Below, piece after piece: positions 1 through 10,672 of a DNA stretch of 64,000 nucleotides (position 1 is the first letter of the stretch; every line of letters begins with the position of its first letter). A model generated the notes under the pieces. It worked only from the letters and a program-made list of their open reading frames with translations. It searched no databases and was not told the DNA's origin. The position numbers and the translations under genes are program-made. This DNA is from Pegea sp. RAD2-039. Lineage: Eukaryota; Chordata; Thaliacea; Salpida; Salpidae. The DNA lies in the NCBI GenBank assembly GCA_034620365.1, contig JAQGEQ010000091.1, positions 372,001 through 436,000 on the forward strand, read 5' to 3'.

Positions 1-1266
1 AAACTTGAGTGCCTTCAGGATTCAACTTCTTTTCCTGCAAAAAAAACTCGTCACTAGGTGTCAGTAGAAGGCTGTTGAAAATAAATTTTGGTTGGAATTG
101 GAAGGTAATGTGCTTGTGAGGTCCAATTGCAAAGAAACCAGCTGTAAGTGAAGAGAAGTCGTGAGTTGCTGTTGAAAGCGATGAGTCGAGACGAAGAAGA
201 TATTCTTACCCATCGTTAGGCAATTTGGGTAAATGAAAGAAGGGACTCTCTTCATCCATACGAATCACGTGGACGGGTTGAAGATTGTCGGATGCTCGAA
301 AGAGAGAGATCTGAAGATGAAGATCAAATGATGGCAAGGATCAGATGAAGATCAAATGATGATAAGATCAGATGAAGATCAAATGATGATAAGATCAGAC
401 TAACCTTAATAAATTGAAGAAATCTTCGTTCAGTGACAACGAAGCCACTGAGGTAGAAGCTCTTATGAGGTCGAAGAGCTACAAACGTCATATCCGTGAC
501 GTCATAATTACCAATTCTTTTTGTGTAACTACCCGGAAGTAACTGAGAGAATTTGTTGCTAGTATCTTGTGGTGCGATGACGTAATCACATCCGGGTCGT
601 AAGCCCTTGACAACAAACGATCCGTCGCTAGTAGCAACCGCTTCTTCGATGACGTCATCAACACAATCAGCTGACGGGAGGCTTCGCGCGCGTATAACTA
701 CATCCGCTTCTGGTTCGCTGTTTAATGATGTTACGTTTCCATAGCAACTACACAACAAACATGAATGACGTCATCAAACAGATGATGACATCATCACTAA
801 ACGCGATTCGACGACCGACAATTTTGACTTCAACTTCTCGTCCTTCTCCAACTTCAATGACCTGAATGAAACGGTGACGCTATTAACGAAATAATGACGT
901 CATCACTTACCTGGGACGCGGGTGTGAACTGATATTCTTTCATCATTGATTTAAAGTAATATTGACCAGGTTCCAATTTACTGACCACCAATAAACCCTT
1001 GGAATCGGTTAGAATACTACTTCGATAGTTTACTCCGCTCACCGCCACTAGTACGCCACCAAGTGGTAGCAATTGCTCGTCCAATTTCACCTGTAAACCA
1101 TTTCAGTAAAACGCCAATTTTGTCACTTTTCAATTTCTTACCTTAAAGATAATTTTGCTGAGTTTTTTCACCGCGAAACATCCGGGCTTGTCAGCAATCG
1201 TACTCAGCGAGTGATCTGGAAGCGTAGTGGCTGTGACGTAGGTGTTGTCAGGATGCAGTGGTTGTG
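1..1266 (-). CDS. NOMO: NOMO (nodal modulator), C-terminal part only
   Basis: NOMO is an ER-membrane protein with a lumenal stack of beta-sandwich domains; it works with Nicalin and TMEM147 next to the translocon. Five exons are readable on the minus strand: about 1142-1266, 911-1090, 803-861, 405-747 and 210-310, followed by 1-168, which runs off the window. Recognisable blocks include PGQYYFKSMMKEYQF, CYGNVTSLNSEPE and AIGPHKHITFQFQPK, which follow human NOMO in order through its last lumenal domains. Introns are short (41-103 nt, the longest carrying a 27-bp triplication) and rich in TGACGTCA. Oddity: the 5'-most exon block (PLHPDNTYV) has an in-frame TGA and no acceptor just upstream, where a duplicated repeat begins at about 1267. 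No NOMO exons were found to its right, so roughly the first three quarters of the protein is missing. It may be a truncated copy, a rearranged gene or an assembly join. Family certain; functionality doubtful. Confidence 0.85.
329..405. repeat. 27-bp tandem triplication in a NOMO intron
   Basis: Nearly three copies of a 27-bp unit starting GATCAGATGAAGATCAAATG fill the intron between the NOMO exons at 210-310 and 405-747. The same GATCAGATGAAGATC vocabulary turns up in dynein introns. Confidence 0.85.
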
Positions 1267-1764
1267 ATTTTCAGCTGGTAAAGTTACAATATAAAAAATG
1301 AAATCTTAAATCGACCAAGACTTTTTCTTATATCGACTTTTAAATAAATAAAAATTTAAAAAGATTTTTTTAGATCCGCCATTTTGTTCAAAATTCAAGC
1401 AGCCGTATTTTAGCTCGCTAAAAGCCGCCGTTTAGAGCCGTTTAGAAAAACTGTATTCAGTGAAAAAATAAAAGATATGACACAGGAATAAAATGATCAT
1501 GTATCATTAAGCAATTTTTATTTTCCATTTGTTTGCAGAATTTCCTGTTTAAATATTTTAATCATTTCAATTTCTACTTATAATTTGGAAATGAGAACAG
1601 TACAAAAGCGTTCCTAATTTTTTGTTTTAAATAAATCTGATAAAACTTTAAGTTTATTTTAAAAATTATAGCAAACTATTCGCTTTGTTCTATTCCTGAA
1701 GCGTTGACGCTATCGCCGGTCTAAAAATGACTTCTTACAAAAAAGGTAAAAAATTTGACAGAAT
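1267..1764. repeat. Dispersed repeat, copy A
   Basis: Starts ATTTTCAGCTGGTAAAGTTA and matches 3332-3704 closely through about 1452. It then carries about 160 bp absent from the other copy, and resumes the match (AATAAATCTGATAAAACTT, then CCGGTCTAAAAAT) to about 1764. Its left end abuts and truncates a NOMO exon. No coding capacity or obvious terminal inverted repeat was seen. It could be a non-autonomous element or a segmental duplication. Confidence 0.85.
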
Positions 1765-3331
1765 TAATCTACTACAGTTTCAACCAAGTTTTAGTAATAA
1801 AAACAAACCTTGAAAATGCAAAAGAGCTTTCAATTGGAAAATTTTGTTAATAATCGACAGCGTGTTGAAGAACAAACCTAATGTAATAAAAGAATTGTCT
1901 TTTTGATGCTTGTGAGATTTGATGATGGACTTCTTTGAATTGATATCTTGGGTTGGAAGGATGGTATTCACAATTGTGTGCGGAGAGAATGTGAAACAAG
2001 AGGATGTGAGACCAGTGGTTGTTTGCCACTTTTTTTTCGGAAAAAACCTTTACAGTTTAAAAAATAGTCAGTTGCTGTTTACTTTCTTTTAAAAAAATCA
2101 AAAGTAGTTGCATAAAACGGTTTTCGACTAAACATAATTACAAAATTTGTTCCATAATTTTACTAATTGATTTAGAAAGTAAAAACACCAAAAAAATCGT
2201 TTGTTGACCGAATTTTGTGGACTTAAGCAGTATATGGAAAGAAGTTGTTACAGATGTCTCCTTACTAACTGCGCGCATACTTTGATTATAGTAGAGAATA
2301 TAGTGACCTAAGCTACTATTCATAACAATCACTAGGTGGCGTCACTATTTATTTTCAGTTGAGTAGGAACGCATGCGGCGCTATAGACTGGTATATAATA
2401 TCTTTGGCGATAAGATAGGAATCAAAACCCAGCTATTCAAATTGTAAAGTAGGAACAGGGTTAAAGCAAATTCTTTAAAGTAAAAAAACAGAAAGGTACA
2501 TTAAGTGTATTATAACTAAAAGTTTGTTGTTTGACTACTAATAGGTAAGTTTAATCAGGAAGCAAATTGTATACAATGTAGTTTTGAAAAAAAGCTGCTT
2601 GCAATGTCTTGCAGTGAATCAGTTGAGATATTAATTTTTATTTTTATTATTTTACTAAACTGTTACTTTTTTATTTGTCTTGAACTAAATACAAAAGCCT
2701 TTTAAGTATTTTTTATCAAATTAAGGTATTGCCCTTCGACAACTTGACTACAAAGTCAAGCCTTTCTGTTCTTTCACTGTTCTTTCAGCCCACAGATAAA
2801 TGTATCTTTAGAAATTATATTTGAATAAGATTGAAAACTGATTTTGCATCTCCTTTTATAGGTTACAAATCCATCAAAGACGAAATTCAACTGTATGCTT
2901 TGATATTCCACTTATGCTTTTATAATAAGTTTACTTGATCTTAAAAAATTATCTGTTTATAAATTAGTTATCATGAATTTTTGGTGCTTGCTGTTGGAGG
3001 ACAGTTACAGACGATCAGTAACATTAAAATAATTTATGAATTTTATACAATATAATACAAATCCAACTTTTCTTGAAAATTAATAGAAAAAGCCTACTAC
3101 TCGCTCTTCAGTTTTTATTTCGACACTTTTAAACTATTCTATTTCCCTGCATAAATTTAAACTTTTAATTTTTTTTTTAAAGTAGTCATTCAAATTTCTT
3201 TATTCAAATAACTTTTATAAAAAACTTTTGATAGAGGTAGCTGATTACAAGTTGAATTCAAACTGGTTTCAAACAATCCTTGCATGTATATATATTAGCA
3301 GTACGAAACAAAACTTCTATAAATTGTATAA
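1765..3331. other. AT-rich sequence, no gene recognised
   Basis: Only short open frames lie here (minus strand, 1780-2030 and 2138-2332). None resembles NOMO or any family I know. The stretch lies between two copies of the dispersed repeat. Confidence 0.5.
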
Positions 3332-3704
3332 ATTTTCAGCTGGTAAAGTTACGATATAAAAAAATGAAATCTTAAATCGACCAAGACTTTTTCTTATATC
3401 GACTTCTAAATAAATAAAAATTTCAAAAGATTTTTTAGATCCGCCATTTTATTCAAAATTCAAGCAGTCGTATTTTAGCTCGCTAAAAGCCGCCGTTTAA
3501 AGCCGTTTAGAAAAACTGTAAATTTTTTTGTTTTAAATAAATCTGATAAAACTTATCTTATCAAAACATCACCTATAAATAGTAAAGTCTGAAAAAAATA
3601 GAGTTTATTTTTTAAATTATAGCAAATATTCTGCTCACATAGGTGTTGAAACTGAATCCGGTCTAAAAATAACTTCTTAAAAAAAAAGTAAAAATTTGAC
3701 AAAA
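3332..3704. repeat. Dispersed repeat, copy B
   Basis: Direct-orientation partner of 1267-1764, with only scattered substitutions over the first 185 bp. It includes the distinctive GC-richer core GCTCGCTAAAAGCCGCCGTT. It lacks the internal insertion of copy A. Confidence 0.85.
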
Positions 3705-3997
3705 TGTGTTTGCAATATCAGGACCACTTTTAAAATGAACCTTCTGAAAGAATTTTTTATTTATCGTTTTTATTTAATTTTAAGTTATTTTGATTATTTT
3801 ATTAATGGAAATTTTTTTGTTAAAATCAAATAGTAATTCAGTGTAAATGTTTTTATTGCTACCTTTACAGTCTTTTATTTTTCTATAATTTTGAATTTAT
3901 ACTCAGTGGTTACTTCGCAGGACATATCTTTCCACAATAGTTTATTTTTGAGTTCAATAAACTTCTAAATTCGATACGATACTCTTCAACTATCAAA

Positions 3998-6085
3998 ATG
4001 GTAAGTAGTTATTTTGTAGTTTTTATTTCAACAGTAAATTAAAACAAGTGAAAACTTGTTGTATACAACTTTTTACTATTGTTTAATTTGTTAGACAAAA
4101 TACTAAGCTATGAGCTTTGAAAAAGCTGATATATCTAGACTCTTTCACCAACACGAATCTTTACTTTTACTTAGTTTCTCAAATTACTTTTATTTTTCAA
4201 ATCTACACAGCAGAGTAATACTTTTACTCCGCTACATCAGCAAGCTTGCAATGATACTGCTTCAAATTTACCCAGCTTAAATGTAACCAGTGGAAACCAA
4301 CCAAACGCTTATTATAATTCAGCGGTGAGTTTAAATAGTTGAAAATTTATCATTTGTTAAGATTCTATTTTTTTTCATGCCATGATCTCACCCCGTAAGT
4401 AACACAAAAAATTCCCGCCGACTGCATCATAGAAATTTCGAATATTTTCGTAGGCATAATAGTTGATAAGAGTATACAAATTGAACTATTATATAAATAT
4501 AAAACCTGAAAATAAGCAAATTGATCAATCGGTAGTCGATTTCACGATAGAATTTACTTTAATAGACACGTTGTTATTTATAAACTTATATAAACAGTCA
4601 CTAAAGATAAGGTTCTGTAACTAATTTTAAGATAACATTTTGCTTTGTAGTTTAAAATGTTCAATGATATTTCAAACAAAAATTTTAATCGATTGAATTT
4701 TTATATATATCTTTACTTATAGTAGAGTTAGTAGCGAAAGCTATTATCATACTATCATATTTTTATAAGTAGATATTATTCGAATTAAAGAAATTTAATT
4801 TTTAAATTTATTCATTTGTAACTCAATTTAGAATCACACCTTTGAGCCTTTTCCTCAATTATTCGAATCACTTGAAAATTCAAAGGAAATTGAACCAGTT
4901 GTTCAAATTTTAAGTTTTTAATTGATTCACGATTTAAACCTTAAATTAATTTTCAGACACATGAAAATTTTTATCAACAAAATTTTACTAATGTTGGATG
5001 TATATATACTGAAGAGGACCAACAGGCTGATGTCAATTGGTTACAACAGACAGAGGCTGATGCTTATTTATATAGGAATAATCAAACTATGACTATTGTA
5101 AGTTTCTTCATTTTTTTACTCATAATTTTAATTTCTAAAATATGTCTTTGTAGATGGCAAGTAATCCAACAAGCCATATATCAACTAGAAGCAGCACCGA
5201 AACAACAGCAGTATTTGAAAAGGATGATGCTAAACAGGCTGGAAGCAGCAAAAACAAGTAATTAGCAACCATCTCACAGCTTCCCGCCTCTAACACTTCA
5301 ACTTGTAGCCTTGGAACAGAAGTTAATAACGGCGTCAGTCGTAAAGATCAAGATGAAACGAGAAAACGTCGTTTAGCTGCTAACAAGCGGGAAAGAAAAC
5401 GTGTTGAAGTATTGAATTCAAAATATGAAGAACTCGCGAATATTGCTGAAAGATTTATTGGCAAAAAACCGGAGTCTAAAATTAAAACTTTGGAAAGCGC
5501 TAAACAAATTATTGAAGCGTTAGAGAAACTTCTCAATTGTAAGTACCCTATTACTCACAGTCTTTGATGGCCCCACTTTTCTTCACTCTTTTGCAGCATC
5601 AAGTCAGAACTTCTCAGGAAGCGCCAATCAAAATTCAATTCCTGGGACATCTCAAATGCTTCCAACAGCTTTATCTAATGACGCCCCCAGATCTCATGTC
5701 AATAAAGTAAATATTCAAATTAGTTATTGCAGCAATTAATACACGAGATTTGCAGATGAAACAAAGATCTTCTTATCATCCACAACCTTACCAAAGGAAC
5801 CCGCCCCTTTTTAGAAGCAATCAAAATCCTACAAGCTTCTTTCGCCCACCAAGTACACAACCTCAGCAACAAGTCCAACCTTCCAATCACGTGATGAATG
5901 GACCAAGTTCATCTCAGCTACCCTACATCCAGCAGTCTCACATCCAACATCCAAATCAATCGAATTACATCTTGATGGAAGAAGCTCCTTACAATCCACA
6001 ACAACAAATCGCTTTTAGTCATGGTGACGTGACTTCTTCCATGAATTCTACTCCATGGAATCCTTCTTATACCAACAACTTCTGA
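3998..6085 (+). CDS. bHLH transcription factor, achaete-scute-like
   Basis: Seven coding exons: 3998-4000 (the ATG alone), 4211-4324, 4957-5097, 5154-5257, 5309-5538, 5597-5706 and 5756-6085; total 1032 nt, 343 aa. Exon 5 encodes a basic helix-loop-helix domain: basic region RRLAANKRERKRVEVLN with the ANxRER signature of DNA-binding bHLH proteins, a short loop, then KTLESAKQIIEALEKLL as helix 2. Helix 2 resembles achaete-scute proteins (K.SK..TL.SA). The flanks are polar and Gln/Asn/Ser/Pro-rich, as in activation regions. The protein should dimerise and bind E-boxes; the exact family is uncertain. The 51-nt intron 5258-5308 is a multiple of three and contains an in-frame TAA, so retention would end the protein before the bHLH. 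A polyadenylation signal AATAAA lies at 6310. Confidence 0.85.
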
Positions 6086-6952
6086 TGACAGATTTTCATT
6101 CCTACTTATATGTTTAATTTTAGTGATTTGAATTCTGTACTTGATATTTTGGATTCAAATATTTTGCTTATTATCATCAAAATAATTAGATTCTTTAATG
6201 AGGTTTGTGTGTAGATCTTACATCAAGGAGCCTTACTTTCAAATTACAGAATGTATGATTTGATGGTCTTGAGAATTCTTTATTGTATTTGTCTATGTAG
6301 TTTTGTGAAAATAAAAATTTCATCTATTTTTGAATAGCGTAAATTATTATCTTTGGTAGCTTTTTGTTTAAAACAAGATCTCCCAAAAAAAAGTTTCAAA
6401 CTTTATTAAAACTTATTAAAATAGTTTTACTATGATTTTTATTCCAAAGCCCGTACAGCGTGATAAAAAATGCTCCATCAACACTTGTAGGTCATTTGCT
6501 GAATGTGCAATGATTACTTCATCAGTAGACGTGTGAAGATGTTCACTACACTTAAGATAAACTTAAAGATAAACCAACTTAAATATCTGAATAATTTTCT
6601 TCCTATTTTGTGAAGTTTTCTTTTTATTTGATTATTCAACCTTTTATCTTCAATTCTCATTTACGTTCCAGTTATGTACTCTCCTTATAGAATAATTCTG
6701 TTCATTATCTCTGTTCCAAAGAAGGAGATATAAATAAACCCCTGAACTAACAATCAGTTTCTTTCTCTAGTAGCTTCAGTCGAATCTTCAAATTGATTCT
6801 TTCTCAAAGATTTATTTTATCATTTGTTTTTTCAATCTTCTTTGAAATCTACTGATTTATGACTTCAAATCATACATTCTAGCTACCGATAAATGCTCCC
6901 GCTTGATAATAAATAAATTTTTAAGCTGTAATTCAACATCAACTAACTTTTG

Positions 6953-7290
6953 CTAAACAATAATAAGATTTTCCAAATTCCGATCAATAAAATCTTGTAT
7001 AGTTTCATCTTTCATGACTTGAGGTGTTGTCATCACAAATAATTTAATTTCAGAATTTAATTTAATCATGTTGTGATCGCACGTTTGAGCAAAAGATACT
7101 TTTTGATCAACGTAGATAATATTCTCAGGTTTTGATGTGACAATAAGATCCAAGGTGTTCCCACTAACTTGGGTTGGAAAAGTAACCATCTGAGATAGAT
7201 TATTGGCATTGAAGAAGTTTACAAAGGAATGACTTAGAATGGCTGAATTAGTATTGTCGCTATTCAAGTTAAACGATTTTCCAATAAATG
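6953..7290 (-). mobile_element. Non-LTR retrotransposon relic, endonuclease end
   Basis: An open frame of about 110 codons on the minus strand reads like the C-terminal half of the APE-type endonuclease of CR1/L2/Jockey-like LINEs: a SFVNFFNANNLSQMVTFPT block, then GNTLDLIVTS, then a CDHNMIKL block corresponding to the conserved S/C-D-H-N. Stops bound it on both sides and no reverse transcriptase follows, so it is a dead fragment. Its clade cannot be fixed from this piece. Confidence 0.75.
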
Positions 7291-7994
7291 CTAAATATTC
7301 GAATAATTTTTACTAAAATTAAATTCCCCAAGATATATAACTCAGGATACACAACACTCTTCAGAACCTTCAATTAGGCCTTAATAGTAACCTCATCAAT
7401 AATTTTAGAGGGTGGTAGATAGGTAGGTACATATAAAATGAGTACAAATTTTTAAAAACTTTATTTCACTGTAAATAATTTATTGAAGTTAACAAATATA
7501 TACAAAGCTTAAAATCAAAAAGACATTTTAGCTTCAATCTTTTAGTTTATATTGCAACGTGTTCGGTTTTATGTTGACAATCTTTGAACATTTCTCGTTT
7601 TTCGTCAGCTGATGGAATAGTTGTAAATAAAAATTAATGCTATATTTTTATAAAGCTTTTGTTTATTTAACTTATTCAGTATTTTTTTTTATAGTTTTTA
7701 ATTTCAGTTTTTAATCATATTTTTGGTAAATTTATAAGATTATTATGAAAAAGTGTTTTATTAAAAAAGCTTGGTTTTGGCAAACATTTTTTTAAAATGA
7801 ATTCATGAAGTAACTTTAATTGAGAATTGAAATTTATTTACAAATTAGTTTATTTTACTATCTATATAAAATGATTTTTTACCCTTTAAATTGTTTTTGT
7901 CAAAAATCTTTTATAAAAATTAAATAATTTAGATTCGTTTTTCAGATTGAATCAACTTAAAAATTTTTATCAAATTTTTTGCAACTTTTTCAAA

Positions 7995-8947
7995 ATGGTA
8001 TTTTTATTTTATTTATTTCAATTATATATTTTAAGAATGAATATTTTAACTTAGTATTTTTGGTCAATCTGTTTAGGAAAAAATATTTTAATATAATTTA
8101 TGTTTTCTCCAACTAAATATGTTTTTAAACAAATTTTTTTTTAAACTTTAGATATTTAATTCTAATTTTTTAATTTTTAGCCTCCAAAAAATAGTAAAAC
8201 AAAAGTTGGAACGAAAGGAAGTAAACAAATTCTGAGTGAAAATCAACAAACTTATGATTTCTATTTCAGAGCAATTTTTGTTGTTTTTGTAAGTTTAATT
8301 ATATTTGATTATAAATTATTTTTTATTTATAATTTATTTACAAATTTTAGGGTCTTACTTTAGTTTTTCATCTGATGTCTTGGTATTTATATGGTCTAAA
8401 CTGGAAATTTTGGGTTAGTTCAGTTTTTTGATAAATTTCTAAAAATTTTTTAGTTAGCAATTTTAAATTTATTTTTATTCAATAAATAATTTTTAACAAA
8501 TTTTTTTGAACTTAATTTTTTCAGCTTCTTATAGCATCTGCTGGAATTGTTTACTACTGTTGTCTGAAAACTGTAAAAAGTATGATGAAATCCAGTTTAG
8601 ATATAAATGCATCATCCGGTGTAGCTGAGTAAGTCTTTAATCAAACTAAAGTTTTGAAAGATTGATCTTCACTTTTTTGCAGATATGTTAAAGATATTTT
8701 AGGATTGACTTTGTTTTGTCAAACCCTGAGCAACTTCAGTGTTTACTTTTGGATTTTGTGGTTGATTGTTAGTTTGTGAAATTGTTTATTTGAAATTTTT
8801 ATATTTTCTTATATTTAGATTCCTATAATGGCTGTTGTAAAGTTGTGGACTTCTGTTATTGCGCCTTGGATATTTCAAGAAGGACCTGAAGAGTTATCAC
8901 AAAAACAGAAAAGAAAAATGGAAAGAAAAACATTTAAGAGATTCTGA
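7995..8947 (+). CDS. TMEM208: TMEM208 (SRP-independent ER targeting protein)
   Basis: Six coding exons: 7995-7997 (ATG only), 8181-8288, 8351-8413, 8525-8628, 8683-8767 and 8819-8947; 492 nt, 163 aa against 173 in human. The N-terminus PPKNSKTKVGTKGSKQI matches the family's basic KVGTRGKKQI start. Two hydrophobic hairpins follow (IFVVFGLTLVFHLMSWYLYG with LLIASAGIVYYC, and LTLFCQTLSNFSVYFWILWL with PIMAVVKLW). The end is basic (QKQKRKMERKTFKRF). The yeast counterpart Snd2 acts in SRP-independent delivery of membrane proteins to the ER. Introns are AT-rich and lack the TGACGTCA motif. Poly(A) signal AATAAA at 9006. Confidence 0.95.
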
Positions 8948-9011
8948 CTTAGAAGTTTTACAAATGGAGTTTTATTTTATGGATTTTTTTCATGTGTTTT
9001 CTTGGAATAAA

Positions 9012-9951
9012 ATTATATATTTATTGAATTGAAATTGAGTGAGATATTTTTTCAAAATTTAGTATGTTTATTATCAATCAAATAAATCAAATTTATTTTT
9101 AAAAGTTGAATTGTTTCTATATATTTGATTAAGAGAACCAACAAAAAATTTTCAATTAAATTTATTGATTTAAAAATTTCATCAAAGACTTTTCAGGAAA
9201 TAACAATTTACAAATATTTTAGAAAATCATTTACTTTAAAAATTATTAAATTTTTGAATTAAATTTTCAATTAGTTTCCAGTTGATGTCAGAAAGTTGAA
9301 AATATTCCGAAATTGTTTAATTTTAAAACAAATTGCTTAAAATTGGAATTAAACATCGACCGATTAAAACAAAAGTTTCAAAGAAAACTGAAATATAAGA
9401 AAATTTGAATTTTTGTTTATTTATTAAAGTGATGTAAATTAGAAAACAGAAAGGAAAATCACCAAGCAGGAAGAAAATAGGTCTTCGGATGAATACAAGA
9501 AGTGAGAATATGACCAAACGGATAAAGACAAAATATTGGATGAAAATATGATCTGTAATCCTCTCATCTTTTTTCCACTCACAAAGATCAAATAGTTTTT
9601 ATAAATCGACATTTTGAAATAAACAAATTCGGGTTTTGTACAAAACCGCCGAATAGAAGCTCTGAAGATAAAGATATCTTCTTGTAATTTTCACAGATCA
9701 ATCCTGATCGGTTGTCATGGCTACGCACGATGATGACGTCATAAAATAGTGATATACTCCTCACTGTCACGTGATTTCTCCTTAACTGAAGAGGACTTTT
9801 CTTCTTCATTTGAACTTTTCAATTCCTAAGGACAGACAAACATGATCATGTTGTCATAGCAACCAGTACGCGATGTTACTATAGGGTAAAGGTCAAGTGA
9901 AAAGTCATGCTCAAATTACATGCAAAAATCACTTATAGCTGATTAGATTGG
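9012..9951. other. Intergenic, no gene recognised
   Basis: Two minus-strand open frames (9323-9517 and 9588-9809) show no family resemblance. The second overlaps a GATGATGACGTCATA palindrome and may be 3' flank of the PIP5K gene. Confidence 0.4.
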
Positions 9952-10560
9952 TTACTTAAATGGTTAGTTAGATGGTTGGTTAGATAGTTGGTTAAACGAT
10001 TGCTTAGATGGTTGGTTAGTTAGATAGTTGATTAAATGGTTTGGTCAGATAGTTGATTAGATGGTTGGGTAGATGGTTATATGGTTGGCTAGATGGTTAT
10101 TCACATGGTTGATTAGATGGTTGATCATATGGTTGGTTAGATGGTTGGCTAGAATGGTTGATTAGATGGTTGATTAGATGGTTAGTTAGATAGTTGATTA
10201 GATGGTTGATTAGGGTTGGTCAGATAGTTGATTAGATGGTTATATGGTTGGCTAGATGGTTATTCACATGGTTGGTTAGATGGTTGATCATATGGTTGGT
10301 TAGATGGTTGGCTAAATGGTTGATTAGATGGTTGATTAGATGGTTAGTTAGATAGTTGATTAGATGGTTGGTTAGATGGTTGATTAGATGGTTGATTAGA
10401 TGGTTGATTAGATGGTTGGTTAGATGGTTGATTAGATGGTTGGGTAGATGGTTGTATGGTTGGCTAGATGGTTATTCACATGGTTGGTTAGATGGTTGAT
10501 CATATGGTTAGTCAGATGGTTGATTAGATGGTTGGTCAGATGGTTAGTAACATGGTTGTT
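9952..10560. repeat. 12-bp satellite (AGATGGTTGATT type)
   Basis: About 50 imperfect copies of AGATGGTTGATT, with GGTTAGTT, GGCTAG and TATGGTT variants. Some higher-order structure is visible: a block containing TATTCACATGG and TGATCATATGG recurs three times. It lies directly downstream of the PIP5K stop codon. Confidence 0.95.
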
Positions 10561-10672
10561 TTTGTTTGATTGAAAATTTCTCAACAAAATTATTTGAAAA
10601 GATTCAACAAACTATCAACATCATTCATAAAATTACAAAAAAAAAATGAAAAACGAGAGACATGCTCACACA

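Noticed and set aside
748..802. Apparent non-canonical intron in NOMO
   Set aside because: Using the donor GC|GTTTAG at 801-802 gives a normal GT..AG intron and an in-phase CYGNV junction.
5254..5262. In-frame TAA taken as a premature stop or readthrough in the bHLH gene
   Set aside because: A 51-nt intron 5258-5308 with GTAATT donor and TTGTAG ac­ceptor removes it and keeps the frame.
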